Origin: Actinomycetota bacterium
GTDB taxonomy: Bacteria > Actinomycetota > Actinomycetes > Nanopelagicales > Nanopelagicaceae
DNA: 46,817 nucleotides
Assembly (NCBI GenBank): GCA_009699795.1
Contig: WLNK01000001.1
Location: forward strand, 1-46,817
Direction: 5' to 3'
Positions 16,289 to 24,869 of the stretch are shown here, one piece after another; positions within the stretch are counted from its first letter, which is position 1, and each line of letters opens with the position of its first letter. Below the pieces are notes generated by a model that had not been told where the DNA came from, searched no databases, and saw nothing but the letters and a program-made list of their open reading frames with translations. The translations under genes and the position numbers were made by a program.

Positions 16289-17032
16289 ATGGAAATACTT
16301 GCAGGATTGCTCGCAGGGGCTTTCATCGGAGCAGTCCTGGGTTTCATTGGGGCAGGTGGAGCAATGCTCGCTGTTCCGATTTTAATGTACGGCTTTGGAC
16401 TCAAACCTGTGCACGCCACAACAGCCGCTCTTGCAATCGTATTTGCTGCAGCTCTTTCGGGTGCTTATCCAAAAGCTCGATCCAAATCAATTCTTTATAA
16501 AGAAGTATTCGTAATTTGGGGTCTTGGCCTAGTAACTAATGTCGGCGCGTCTCTATTGGCGCACATCCCTTCGCCTTCAGTAATCACAACAGGTTTTGCT
16601 GTTGTTTTGATTACCGCGGCTACGTCGATGGTGATTAAGCCAATAGAGCGATCTCATACACGAATCTCTAACTCAAAATTGATTCTGCTATCCCTTGCCA
16701 TTGGATGCATAACTGGTTTTTTTGGAATTGGAGGGGGATTTATAATTCTTCCAGTTCTTGTTCTAGCCTTCGGGACTCCCGTAGCCACGGCTGCCGGCAC
16801 ATCTCTTGCGGTAATTGCAATCAACTCGTTTACCGCCTTCCTTGGCCACTTTCGCCAATGGGGTGAAATAAATTGGACACTTCCCTTGGTAATTTCTCTC
16901 GCGGCTGTAGTTGTTGCCGGGGTGACTTCAAGAATTCATTCAAAGATTGATTCGCTCGTGCTCAAGATATCCTTCGCTGGACTTTTATACTGCGTTGCAA
17001 TTTTCACGATTCTAAAGACTTGGGTCATGTAG
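16289..17032 (+). CDS. TauE/SafE family permease (DUF81)
   Basis: This is a polytopic protein of about 247 aa with around eight membrane helices in two repeated halves. Each half carries the family's glycine-rich loop: G-F-I-G-A-G-G-A-M-L-A-V-P-I in the first and F-F-G-I-G-G-G-F-I-I-L-P-V in the second. The family exports sulfite, sulfonates or related anions; the substrate here cannot be read from sequence. The open frame begins with a TTG at 16262 inside the terminator, so I use the ATG at 16289. Confidence 0.88.
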   Translation: MEILAGLLAGAFIGAVLGFIGAGGAMLAVPILMYGFGLKPVHATTAALAIVFAAALSGAYPKARSKSILYKEVFVIWGLGLVTNVGASLLAHIPSPSVITTGFAVVLITAATSMVIKPIERSHTRISNSKLILLSLAIGCITGFFGIGGGFIILPVLVLAFGTPVATAAGTSLAVIAINSFTAFLGHFRQWGEINWTLPLVISLAAVVVAGVTSRIHSKIDSLVLKISFAGLLYCVAIFTILKTWVM

Positions 17033-17041
17033 TTTTTGCCT

Positions 17042-17527
17042 ATGGACGGAGTTCTAGAGAAAGCCGCTGTTAAACGAGTGCAAGAGGCGCTGACCCATCA
17101 CAGCCTTTCTGGCCAAATCAAAGTTCTATCCGATAGCGCCAGAACAGCCCAAGATGCAGCAAGCGCGCTCGGAATTGAAGTTGGGCAAATTGCTTCTTCG
17201 CTCATCTTTAAATTCGACGACGAATCGCCATTGCTTGTCATTACAAGCGGTAGACATCGAGTAAATACGGATCTAGTTGCAAAAAATTTAGGCGTGGAAA
17301 AACTTGGTCGAGTCGATGCTGATTACGTCAAAGAAAAATCAGGATTTTCAATTGGGGGCGTTGCACCCATTGGTTGGTTATCTCCGGCAACGATACTTAT
17401 CGATCAAGCGCTTAGTGATTACGACGTTGTGTGGGCAGCTGCCGGCCATCCACACGCGGTATACCCGACAACCTATGCAGAGCTAATCGCCTGCACTGAC
17501 GCTAAACCAATGGTTGTTGGAGATTAA
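17042..17527 (+). CDS. YbaK/ProX-type aminoacyl-tRNA deacylase domain protein
   Basis: This 161-aa protein belongs to the YbaK/EbsC/ProX family of trans-editing enzymes that hydrolyse mischarged tRNAs such as Cys- or Ala-tRNA(Pro). Visible family elements are the early A-L-G-I-E-V-G-Q-I-A-S-S-L-I-F-K segment with the conserved lysine, the G-F-S-I-G-G-V-A-P-I-G block, and a late A-A-G-H-P-H-A-V-Y-P-T segment. Start: a TTG at 17036 precedes in frame, but the ATG at 17042 is preferred. It follows the TauE gene by 9 bases and is probably co-transcribed. Substrate specificity is not resolved. Confidence 0.85.
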   Translation: MDGVLEKAAVKRVQEALTHHSLSGQIKVLSDSARTAQDAASALGIEVGQIASSLIFKFDDESPLLVITSGRHRVNTDLVAKNLGVEKLGRVDADYVKEKSGFSIGGVAPIGWLSPATILIDQALSDYDVVWAAAGHPHAVYPTTYAELIACTDAKPMVVGD

Positions 17528-17539
17528 TTCTGGTCTGAT

Positions 17540-18127
17540 TTAAATCTTGAAAGAAGGATATTCATCTGTGACAAGCAAGATTGCGTATCCATAAACACGG
17601 TTCCAATATTGAATGGTCCCAAGTACCGGCTCTGCTGCCCATTTTGGATAAGCACCGGATGTAAAAGTCACAACCCACGCAACAACGCTCACTGCAAGTG
17701 CTGCCAATGAATAAATAATTCCTACAATGTAAAGTGGAATCGCTAAGAACCATTTAACAAGTGGCAGGCCTCGGTTGAGAGCCGCTCCCCCATTAACTTC
17801 AGGGAAAGTAACGCTTACCTTTGAATTTGCCTCAATCGATGGGTACTCGTCATTGAGTAATAACAAATAGGCCACTACTCGTGTTTCAAGTTCAATGAAT
17901 GCTTTGTTAAATCCAAGAACATAACTTGGATAAATACCTCTAAAGAGCAGCGAGAGCGCCGCTGGCAGAACAAGAATTCCAGTAGAGCCCCAACCCATGC
18001 CCGACATTTGCGAAAAAGAAGCAAGAAAAATAGCTGCCGGAACTACCAAGATTCCTCTCCAAAATACTGTGGCCTTATTTCGGTTTAGTAAGTCAACGGC
18101 TATAACTGTCTTTATTTGTTTGCTCAT
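17540..18127 (-). CDS. DUF4389 family membrane protein
   Basis: This 195-aa protein has about four hydrophobic segments and repeated aromatic W-N-R/W-R and D-E-Y-P-S motifs (L-L-L-N-D-E-Y-P-S in the middle, L-V-T-D-E-Y-P-S-F at the end), the pattern of DUF4389 proteins. The function is unknown. It is convergent with the YbaK gene (12 bases between stops) and divergent from the CrtA-like gene, with only 15 bases between the two starts, so their control regions must overlap. Confidence 0.78.
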   Translation of the reverse strand: MSKQIKTVIAVDLLNRNKATVFWRGILVVPAAIFLASFSQMSGMGWGSTGILVLPAALSLLFRGIYPSYVLGFNKAFIELETRVVAYLLLLNDEYPSIEANSKVSVTFPEVNGGAALNRGLPLVKWFLAIPLYIVGIIYSLAALAVSVVAWVVTFTSGAYPKWAAEPVLGTIQYWNRVYGYAILLVTDEYPSFKI

Positions 18128-18142
18128 AGTTAAACTCTACTC

Positions 18143-18835
18143 ATGAATGAAGCCGTGAGTAGCAAAATCGTAACCGTGGCTTACTTCTGGAGAATTTCAA
18201 AGTCAAGTATTCCCTTTGCCCTTTTGCGCATGGCCCTTGATCGAGGTGGACTCCGCAGAACTAAAGGTGTTCTTTTTGCAAAAATGCTTGGCACGGGAAA
18301 CGGTGAAACATTTACTCCAAAAGATGCCGACTCCACTCGGTGGGGTGCAATCATCACAATTGAAGAAAATCAGTTAACGGCTCTTGATTCATCAAGAATT
18401 ATTACTAGATGGCGCAATAAATCTCAATCAGAATTTAGAGCACTTCTTGACCCTATTGCTTCACATGGCCATTGGTCTAAAGAAAATCCATTTTCTTATT
18501 CGACTACATCGGCTAATGGCGCAGTCATAGCTATAACTCGTGCCCGCATCGCAACTTTAAAAAATGCAATATTTTGGAGCGCGGTACCACCTGTAACTAA
18601 GAGTCTTCATAATTCACCCGGTCTAATAGCAGCTATTGGGATTGGTGAGGCGCCGCTTGGGTTGCAGGGCACTTTTTCTTACTGGAAGAGCGCTAAAGAT
18701 CTCAAAGAATTTGCATATAAAAGCAGCGCTCACCAAGAAGTTATTGCAGCCACCGCACGCAATAAGTGGTACCGAGAAGAGTTATTCGCACGTTTTTCCG
18801 TTCGAGAAGTGCGCGGTGAGATTTCAAGTAAGTAG
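18143..18835 (+). CDS. CrtA-like carotenoid oxygenase (spheroidene monooxygenase family)
   Basis: This 230-aa protein resembles the CrtA family, which adds a keto group at C-2 of acyclic carotenoid ends in purple bacteria. The recognisable blocks, in order, are W-R-I near residue 16, the glycine motif F-A-K-M-L-G-T-G-N-G-E-T-F (45-57), I-T-R-A-R-I-A-T-L followed by F-W-x-x-V-P-P, the block I-G-I-G-E-A-P-x-x-x-x-G-T-F-S-Y-W, and W-Y-R-E-E-L-F-A-R-F near the end. It opens the first carotenoid block, 17 bases before the CruF-like gene. The family match is clear to me; the exact reaction is inference. A possible TAAACT -10 lies six bases before the ATG, which could mean a leaderless message. Confidence 0.78.
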   Translation: MNEAVSSKIVTVAYFWRISKSSIPFALLRMALDRGGLRRTKGVLFAKMLGTGNGETFTPKDADSTRWGAIITIEENQLTALDSSRIITRWRNKSQSEFRALLDPIASHGHWSKENPFSYSTTSANGAVIAITRARIATLKNAIFWSAVPPVTKSLHNSPGLIAAIGIGEAPLGLQGTFSYWKSAKDLKEFAYKSSAHQEVIAATARNKWYREELFARFSVREVRGEISSK

Positions 18836-18852
18836 GTGACCTAAGGCAGACT

Positions 18853-19662
18853 ATGCCCATGTCTATTCGCCACTACTCGCCACGACGTAATCGCCGTCGA
18901 GGAATCTCGATGCGGGCAATGACCTTTTTATATGCAGTTCTTGGAATCGCAATTCTTCTTCAAGTTGCATATCCACTCTTAAATGGGGAACCACTACGCT
19001 TCGTCACTATCTCTACGGTTTACTGGGGTGCTGGCGCAATGGCACTTCATGCACTCATGACTTATGGCGCCAGGTACGCCTTTACGTATTTACTTGCAAC
19101 GCTAACTTTTGCATTTGTCATTGAATCCATTGGGGTCACAACTGGTTGGCCATTTGGCGTCTATACATATGATCTTTCTCTTGGAGTTCAATTCTTAAAC
19201 GTCCCACTTGTTGTTCCATTTGCGTGGGTGATGATGGCTCATCCTGTTCTGGTGGCCGCGCGCACAATTACAAAAAACTGGGGATTTTTATATGGCGGTC
19301 TGACTCTGATGGCATGGGACCTTTTCCTTGATCCACAAATGGTTTCTGCGGGGAGATGGACTTGGGAGGTAAAGGGATCCCATGTTCCATTTACTCCAGA
19401 AGTACCTCTTTCTAACGCCTTTGGTTGGTTACTTGCAGGAATGGCACTCATTGCAATCCTTCACGCTATTTTGCCAATTGACCGACGCAAGGTAAGTGCA
19501 TCACTTTTAGCTACAGATATTTTTCTTGGGTGGAGTCTCTTTGCGGGAATTATTTCAAATCTATTTTTCTTTCATAGGCCTGGTATCGCTTTTCTTGGTG
19601 GGCTTATTCTCGGCGCCCTCTTAACTCCATACTTCTTCATTCGCTGGCTCGGCCGCCCATAA
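18853..19662 (+). CDS. cruF: CruF-like carotenoid 1',2'-hydratase (carotenoid biosynthesis protein)
   Basis: CruF adds water across the terminal double bond of acyclic (psi) carotenoid ends, giving the tertiary hydroxyl later glycosylated. The 269-aa product has about seven membrane helices. It also has the family blocks F-V-I-E-S-I-G-V-T-T-G-W-P-F-G-x-Y-x-Y, V-P-F-A-W-V-M-M-A-H-P, and A-W-D-L-F-L-D-P-Q-M-V-S-A-G-x-W-x-W, the last with the conserved acidic residues. It stands between a CrtA-like gene and a glycosyltransferase, the usual cruF context. A second in-frame ATG at codon 20 is also a possible start. Confidence 0.85.
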   Translation: MPMSIRHYSPRRNRRRGISMRAMTFLYAVLGIAILLQVAYPLLNGEPLRFVTISTVYWGAGAMALHALMTYGARYAFTYLLATLTFAFVIESIGVTTGWPFGVYTYDLSLGVQFLNVPLVVPFAWVMMAHPVLVAARTITKNWGFLYGGLTLMAWDLFLDPQMVSAGRWTWEVKGSHVPFTPEVPLSNAFGWLLAGMALIAILHAILPIDRRKVSASLLATDIFLGWSLFAGIISNLFFFHRPGIAFLGGLILGALLTPYFFIRWLGRP

Positions 19663-19674
19663 TTGCCAAATCTC

Positions 19675-20748
19675 ATGGCGATTCTTCTTTTTTTCATTAA
19701 TGTTTTCTTACTTGCTCTCGCAACACTCAACTTCTTCACACTGCGAAAGCCAACCGACTCGACCGAGACTTCGCTTAAGGTGGATGTTTTAATTCCCGTA
19801 CGTAATGAAGCCGAAAACATCAACGAACTCGTTTTGAGCCTCCAAGCTCAAGTTGGCGTGCCTAGAGCGAAGTTTTATTTCATAGACGACTCTTCAACCG
19901 ATGCCACCGCGTCCATCATCACAACAATGACCGCCAGAGATTCACGATTTAAACTTATTAGCGCCCCAGAACTTCCGACAGGTTGGATTGGTAAGACTTG
20001 GGCGCTTCAGCAAGGATATTTCGCTGCGAATGGAGAAATAGTCGTCACGATTGATGCAGATGTAAGGCTAGAAAAAGATGCATTGGTTAAATCAATAAAT
20101 TTGCTGCAAAGTTCGAATTTGAACTTTATTTCACCCTATCCAAAACAAATCGCAAAGACTTTTTCTGAACGTCTTATTCAACCGATTCTTCAATGGTCTT
20201 GGATGAGCACAGTACCGCTTGTGATAGCAGAACGAAGCTCCCGAACTTCTCTGGCAGTAGCTAATGGTCAGTTCTTTCTTGCAAAGCGTGAAAGCCTGGA
20301 CCTGGTCAATGGATTTAAAAGTAATGCAGATAAAGTTTTGGATGATATTGAATTAGCTAGAGCTCTTATCCAGTCTGGGTGTAAAGGAACCGTCGTAAGT
20401 GGCTCTGATATTGCAACTACTCGAATGTATACATCTTTTACCGAGTTGCGTGCCGGATACGGCAAATCGTTATGGCAAGCATTCGGTGGAAAATTTGGTA
20501 CTACCGTTGCAATTGCCTTTCTTTTTTTCACCGGGATTTATCCGTTTGTTCTATTTTTAAATTTCCATCCTCTAGGACTCTTTGCACTCGAAGCGGTCAT
20601 TGCCGCCAGACTGATAAGCGCAAAAGCTTCGCGCGGTTCGTATTTGGATTCGTTCTTGCATCCATTTTCCTGCGCCTTACTTATTTATCTCATCTTTTTT
20701 TCGTGGAGAAATAGAAAGAGTGCACAGTGGAAGGGTCGCACGGTATGA
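19675..20748 (+). CDS. family 2 glycosyltransferase, CruG/CrtQ-like
   Basis: This is a probable carotenoid glycosyltransferase of 357 aa. It has an N-terminal membrane helix, then a GT-A fold with V-D-V-L-I-P-V-R-N-E-A-E-N, the F-I-D-D-S-S-T-D-A-T block, the metal-binding D-A-D, and a later V-L-D-D-I-E-L-A-R segment. Two or three C-terminal membrane helices follow. Placement directly after cruF points to glycosylation of the CruF-made hydroxyl, as with CruG. The in-frame TTG at 19663 is the alternative start; the ATG at 19675 is preferred. Its stop overlaps the next ATG (ATGA). Confidence 0.82.
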   Translation: MAILLFFINVFLLALATLNFFTLRKPTDSTETSLKVDVLIPVRNEAENINELVLSLQAQVGVPRAKFYFIDDSSTDATASIITTMTARDSRFKLISAPELPTGWIGKTWALQQGYFAANGEIVVTIDADVRLEKDALVKSINLLQSSNLNFISPYPKQIAKTFSERLIQPILQWSWMSTVPLVIAERSSRTSLAVANGQFFLAKRESLDLVNGFKSNADKVLDDIELARALIQSGCKGTVVSGSDIATTRMYTSFTELRAGYGKSLWQAFGGKFGTTVAIAFLFFTGIYPFVLFLNFHPLGLFALEAVIAARLISAKASRGSYLDSFLHPFSCALLIYLIFFSWRNRKSAQWKGRTV

Positions 20749-22268
20749 AAAACGATCATTTTGCCCGCGGCTCTGGAAAAGTTGCAGTCATTGGTGCGGG
20801 TATTGGTGGCATGGCAACAGCTGCCCGTCTTGCAAAAGCCGGATTCGAAGTCTCTGTGTTTGAAGCGTCATCACGGCATGGAGGTAAGTGCCGAACTGAA
20901 TGGATCGGAAAGTTTGCATTCGATACCGGTCCATCACTCTTAACTATCCCTGCTGTTTATCGGGATTTCTTCCAGCGCACAGGTGAAGTGATGGGACGAA
21001 TACTCGATATTTCACCAGTTAATCCATCTTTTGATTACAGATTTAGTGATGGTAAATCAATTAAATTTGAAAATCTCTCACGTAAGAAAACGCTCGCTGC
21101 AATTACCGAGGCCCTTGATAACGAGAGTGCGCTGGAGTGGGATCAGATGATGCGCCGTGCGGAAGCTATGTGGGATGTATCCCGTGAACCATTTATCGAA
21201 TCAGAACTCAATAGTCCTCTCTCGCTCTTAAAGCGCCCAAAACTTCTACGCGATTTTCGAGTAATTGCTCCGTGGAAGTCGCTTCGAAATATTGAAATTA
21301 GGAGTCCCTACCTTCGAAAAATTCTTGACCGCTATGCAACATATAGCGGATCAGATCCTCGAGTGGCTCCTGCTGTACTTTCAACAATCGCATTTATTGA
21401 AGAAGCATTCGGGGCGTGGCACGTCAAAGGTGGTGTTGGAACACTGAGCGATGCTATCTACAAGCGTGCGTGTGACCTTGGTGTCACCTTTGCATTCAAT
21501 ACAAAGGTAAAAGAGATTTCACATAATTCAAGCAAGGTAACTGGCTTGGTGCTCGCTGATGGAGAGAAATTAGAATTCACAAAAATTATTGCTAATGCTG
21601 ATGCGGGAAGTGTTTATAACGAACTAATAAAAGGAAAAGTCAGGAAAATAGCTAAATCTCGAAGAGCCATCGCCAAATCAGAACCGTCGCTAGCGGGGTT
21701 TTCAATCTTGCTCGGGCTTCGACCTGATCCGAATTCAAAAAGACTTGAACACCACACAATTCTTTTTCCCGAAGATTACGATGCTGAATTCATATCGATA
21801 TTCGATAAAAAAATACCTGTCGTTAAACCCACAATCTATATCTGTGCGCCACACGATGAATCAATGGTGAAAGAAAGCGGATATGAAGCTTGGTCTGTCT
21901 TAGTAAATGCGCCGAGGCATGATCCAGATGGGATTAACGGTTTCGACTGGAGCGATGAAAAATTTGCAAAGGGATATGTGGAAGAAATCATTAACCAAAT
22001 TGAAAAGGCTGGAATTTCGGTGCGTTCTCGCATAGAAGTTTTAGAATTTCGCACGCCTCTTGATCTTCAAAATGAAGTCCTGGCTCCTGGTGGTTCAATC
22101 TATGGAACTTCAAGTAATGGAGCCCGTTCAGCATTCTTGCGTGCAAAGAATCGTTCCCCTCTTAAGGGTTTATATCTTGTAGGTGGATCAGCTCATCCAG
22201 GTGGTGGACTTCCACTGGTTGGTTTAAGTGCTGAAATAGTTTCATTAGCCATGCTAGAAAATAAGTGA
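20745..22268 (+). CDS. crtD: CrtI/CrtD-family carotenoid desaturase
   Basis: This is a FAD-dependent carotenoid desaturase of about 507 aa. It has an N-terminal dinucleotide-binding motif (V-A-V-I-G-A-G-I-G-G-M-A-T-A-A-R-L), then F-E-A-S-x-x-x-G-G-K and D-T-G-P-S-L-L-T. The C-terminal signature is G-G-S-A-H-P-G-G-G-L-P-L-V. The H-P-G-G-G form and the cruF/glycosyltransferase neighbours favour a CrtD-like C-3',4' desaturase over a phytoene desaturase, and a separate crtI is present at 24869. The ATG at 20745 overlaps the upstream stop, so I prefer it to the GTG at 20727. Confidence 0.82.
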   Translation: MKNDHFARGSGKVAVIGAGIGGMATAARLAKAGFEVSVFEASSRHGGKCRTEWIGKFAFDTGPSLLTIPAVYRDFFQRTGEVMGRILDISPVNPSFDYRFSDGKSIKFENLSRKKTLAAITEALDNESALEWDQMMRRAEAMWDVSREPFIESELNSPLSLLKRPKLLRDFRVIAPWKSLRNIEIRSPYLRKILDRYATYSGSDPRVAPAVLSTIAFIEEAFGAWHVKGGVGTLSDAIYKRACDLGVTFAFNTKVKEISHNSSKVTGLVLADGEKLEFTKIIANADAGSVYNELIKGKVRKIAKSRRAIAKSEPSLAGFSILLGLRPDPNSKRLEHHTILFPEDYDAEFISIFDKKIPVVKPTIYICAPHDESMVKESGYEAWSVLVNAPRHDPDGINGFDWSDEKFAKGYVEEIINQIEKAGISVRSRIEVLEFRTPLDLQNEVLAPGGSIYGTSSNGARSAFLRAKNRSPLKGLYLVGGSAHPGGGLPLVGLSAEIVSLAMLENK

Positions 22269-22274
22269 AAGCGA

Positions 22275-22895
22275 CTACTTAAGAGAGGTGTATGCATTTC
22301 TCATTACGAGAAATAAACTCACGCATTGACCAATGAGAAGTAAGTACATCACTGCGTTAGCGCCACTCAGGCCAAGATTTACCGCTATAAGCAAAATAAA
22401 TATTGCACTTGCCCTGACGGGACGCTCTGTTGGGGTCACAACAGTTATTACTGAAAGGCCAAGGGATGCCGCGCGAGCTCGCGCATACTCTTGCGTAGCT
22501 GCCAGTACCCATAAAGAAATTGCAAGCCAGGCTGGAACTCCCACTTGATAAGCAACATATAACCAGAGCGCTTCGGTAACTCGATCTGCGACTGAATCAA
22601 GAGTTGCACCGAAATTACTAGAGCGCCCTTGATAAATTGCAACACTTCCGTCGATGCCATCTGCGGCAAGAGATAGAACGAGTAGTGCTATTGCGAGAAG
22701 GGTGAGAGGGTGCCAAGCCATAAACGCCGCTGTTACTACTCCAAAAAGCGTTAAGAAATTAGGCGAAACCTTTATGGAAGTTAAAACTCTTGCACAGATA
22801 AAGGAAATTGATAGCCAACTTTTAACAATTCCAACAACGTGAGCTTGGCCATGAAGCGCGCTCCATTTGGCGTAGAACACTTCTTTTTGCATCAC
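22275..22895 (-). CDS. CDP-alcohol phosphatidyltransferase family protein
   Basis: This is a membrane enzyme of phospholipid headgroup synthesis; its alcohol substrate is unknown. The 206-aa protein has several membrane helices and the family motif D-G-I-D-G-S-V-A-I, then eight residues, G-x-x-x-D-x-x-x-D. The position that is usually arginine after the conserved alanine is isoleucine here; the aspartates are intact. The start is GTG at 22895 or the next codon, ATG at 22892, both overlapping the metF stop, so it is coupled to metF. It lies between the two carotenoid blocks on the opposite strand, six bases from the crtD stop. Confidence 0.85.
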   Translation of the reverse strand: MMQKEVFYAKWSALHGQAHVVGIVKSWLSISFICARVLTSIKVSPNFLTLFGVVTAAFMAWHPLTLLAIALLVLSLAADGIDGSVAIYQGRSSNFGATLDSVADRVTEALWLYVAYQVGVPAWLAISLWVLAATQEYARARAASLGLSVITVVTPTERPVRASAIFILLIAVNLGLSGANAVMYLLLIGQCVSLFLVMRNAYTSLK

Positions 22896-23743
22896 CTGTC
22901 ACCCACTTTGAGGTTTGCGTAGATTTCTCTCGTTGCGTTAGAAGTGTTCATTGTGTAGAAATGCAAACCTGGTACACCAGCATTGAGTAAATCTTGTGAA
23001 AGTTTCGTTGCAACTTCAACCCCAAGTTTGTAAACATCTTCGGGATTGTCTTGAACTTTTTCAAATGCTCCAGATAGTCGACTTGGGATTGGGGTTCCGG
23101 TCAATTCCGACATTCGATTAAGTTGTTTAACATTTGTGACAGGCAAAATCCCAGCGATGATAGGAAGCTTTGAACCTTTAGCCGCCAATTTATCCACGAG
23201 AGATTTCCACTTATCTGCCTCAAAAAAGAATTGCGTTGTCGCAAAACTGGCACCTAACGATTCTTTTCTAATCAATACATCAATATCAATATCAAGATTT
23301 CCATTAGAAGCAGGGTGTCCATCCGGAAATGCTGCAACTCCGATTTCGAAGCCACCAAAATCGGCTGCTAATTTCACCAATTCATCAGCATGGTTTAGAC
23401 CATCTGGCGTTGAAGTCCATGGCGCACGTGGTCCTCCCGTTGGATCTCCGCGCAAAGCTAAAATACTTTTAATCCCAGAACTTTGGTACCGACCCAAAAT
23501 CTCTAGGAGTTCTGACTTGGTTGAACCAACACAAGTCAGATGCGCAACAGTTGGGATATTTGTCCTAGATGTAATTTCAGAGGTAATTTTTATTGTTCGG
23601 TCTCTCGTACTTCCGCCAGCACCGTAAGTGACTGAAATGAAATCCGGTGCAATAGTTTCAAGTGCGGCCATTGCCTTCCAAAGGCGCGCTTCCCCGTCGA
23701 CATCTTTAGGGGGAAAGAACTCAAATGAATACGTAGTTTTCAT
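22892..23743 (-). CDS. metF: 5,10-methylenetetrahydrofolate reductase MetF
   Basis: MetF reduces methylene-THF to methyl-THF, the methyl donor for methionine synthesis. The 283-aa protein shows the FAD-barrel family blocks Y-S-F-E-F-F-P-P-K at the start, F-I-S-V-T-Y-G-A-G-G-S-T, A-H-L-T-C-V, L-A-L-R-G-D-P and F-A-T-T-Q-F-F-F-E-A. The open frame runs up to 23806, but the family begins just before S-F-E-F-F-P-P-K, which fits the ATG at 23743. It is divergent from crtE with about 40 bases between starts. Confidence 0.94.
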   Translation of the reverse strand: MKTTYSFEFFPPKDVDGEARLWKAMAALETIAPDFISVTYGAGGSTRDRTIKITSEITSRTNIPTVAHLTCVGSTKSELLEILGRYQSSGIKSILALRGDPTGGPRAPWTSTPDGLNHADELVKLAADFGGFEIGVAAFPDGHPASNGNLDIDIDVLIRKESLGASFATTQFFFEADKWKSLVDKLAAKGSKLPIIAGILPVTNVKQLNRMSELTGTPIPSRLSGAFEKVQDNPEDVYKLGVEVATKLSQDLLNAGVPGLHFYTMNTSNATREIYANLKVGDR

Positions 23744-23783
23744 CGCAGTGCGCTTTTCCACACGGTCAGGGTACCGTTGCGTC

Positions 23784-24869
23784 GTGGTCAACGATGCACA
23801 GGGCACGCTTGTTAGGGTCCGGGAAGAGATTCAAGAAGAGCTGAATTCTTATCTGACACTTCAACGCGAATACTTAAGTGGCATCGGCTCTGAATTAATT
23901 CCAGTGTGCGATGCCCTCGAATCCTTTCTACTTGATGGCGGAAAACGATTACGACCGCTCTTTGCCTATGCCGGCTTCTTAGCTACTGACAAAATTCCAA
24001 GCAAAGAAGACATTCGTGCATTTACATCTCTTGAACTATTGCAAGCTTGCGCGCTGATTCATGACGACCTTATGGATAAATCAGATACTCGGCGAGGAAA
24101 GCCAGCAATCCATCGCCACTTTGAAAATCTGCATCAGAGTCAGGCCATGCATGGACTTTCAGAACAATTTGGTGAAGCAGCTGCAGTGCTTCTTGGTGAC
24201 TTGGCGTTGGTGTGGTCAGATCACATGCTGCATACTTCTGGAATTTCAGCGCAGTCTTTGCTCTCAGCTCTAAGTGTTCATGATGAGATGCGCATAGAAC
24301 TCATGGCAGGACAGTATTTAGATGTTCGAGAAGCTGGTGAAAAATATCCAAACGTCGATCGTTCACTTCGAATTGCTCGATATAAATCTGGAAAATACAC
24401 AATCGAACGTCCACTTCATCTCGGAGCTTCTATTGCAATTCCTGATTCAAATGCGAGAAAAAATCTAACGCATCTTTTGAGTTCCTATGGACTTCCACTT
24501 GGAGAGGCATTCCAATTACGTGATGATTTACTCGGAATTTTTGGAGATCCACAAACAACCGGCAAACCTGCAGGCGATGACATTCGTGAAGGTAAGCGAA
24601 CTGTTTTGATGGCTATGACTTTTGATCGTGCCCGAGAAAGTGCCAAAGCAAAACTTTCAGAGCTACTTGGAAATGAAAACTTAAGCCCTTCAAATATAGA
24701 TACGGCTCGCACGCTTATTTCAGAGTCCGGTTCAGTAAAAGTGGTCGAAGATCTCATCGATGGTCTACTTTCCAGCGCGCTAGAAGCTGCATCTTCTGCT
24801 GAAATTGGTTCCTCAGCAAGGCAGTTACTCACACTACTTGCGACATCAGCTATTCATAGGAGTCATTAA
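23784..24869 (+). CDS. crtE: geranylgeranyl diphosphate synthase (polyprenyl synthetase)
   Basis: This is a trans-prenyltransferase that makes GGPP (C20), the precursor of phytoene. It has L-D-G-G-K-R-L-R-P-L near the N-terminus, the first aspartate-rich motif D-D-L-M-D followed by R-R-G-K-P-A-I-H, and the second motif Q-L-R-D-D-L-L-G-I-F-G-D. The frame is open from 23628 but that stretch lies over metF codons. The GTG at 23784 gives 361 aa, a usual length, though its ribosome site is weak. It overlaps crtI by one base (TAATG). Chain length C20 is inferred from the crtI/crtB neighbours. Confidence 0.92.
   Translation: MVNDAQGTLVRVREEIQEELNSYLTLQREYLSGIGSELIPVCDALESFLLDGGKRLRPLFAYAGFLATDKIPSKEDIRAFTSLELLQACALIHDDLMDKSDTRRGKPAIHRHFENLHQSQAMHGLSEQFGEAAAVLLGDLALVWSDHMLHTSGISAQSLLSALSVHDEMRIELMAGQYLDVREAGEKYPNVDRSLRIARYKSGKYTIERPLHLGASIAIPDSNARKNLTHLLSSYGLPLGEAFQLRDDLLGIFGDPQTTGKPAGDDIREGKRTVLMAMTFDRARESAKAKLSELLGNENLSPSNIDTARTLISESGSVKVVEDLIDGLLSSALEAASSAEIGSSARQLLTLLATSAIHRSH

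Noticed and set aside
23628..23783. 52-codon N-terminal extension of crtE
   Set aside because: It lies entirely over or just before metF on the other strand, has no family similarity, and polyprenyl synthases normally start close to the GTG at 23784.
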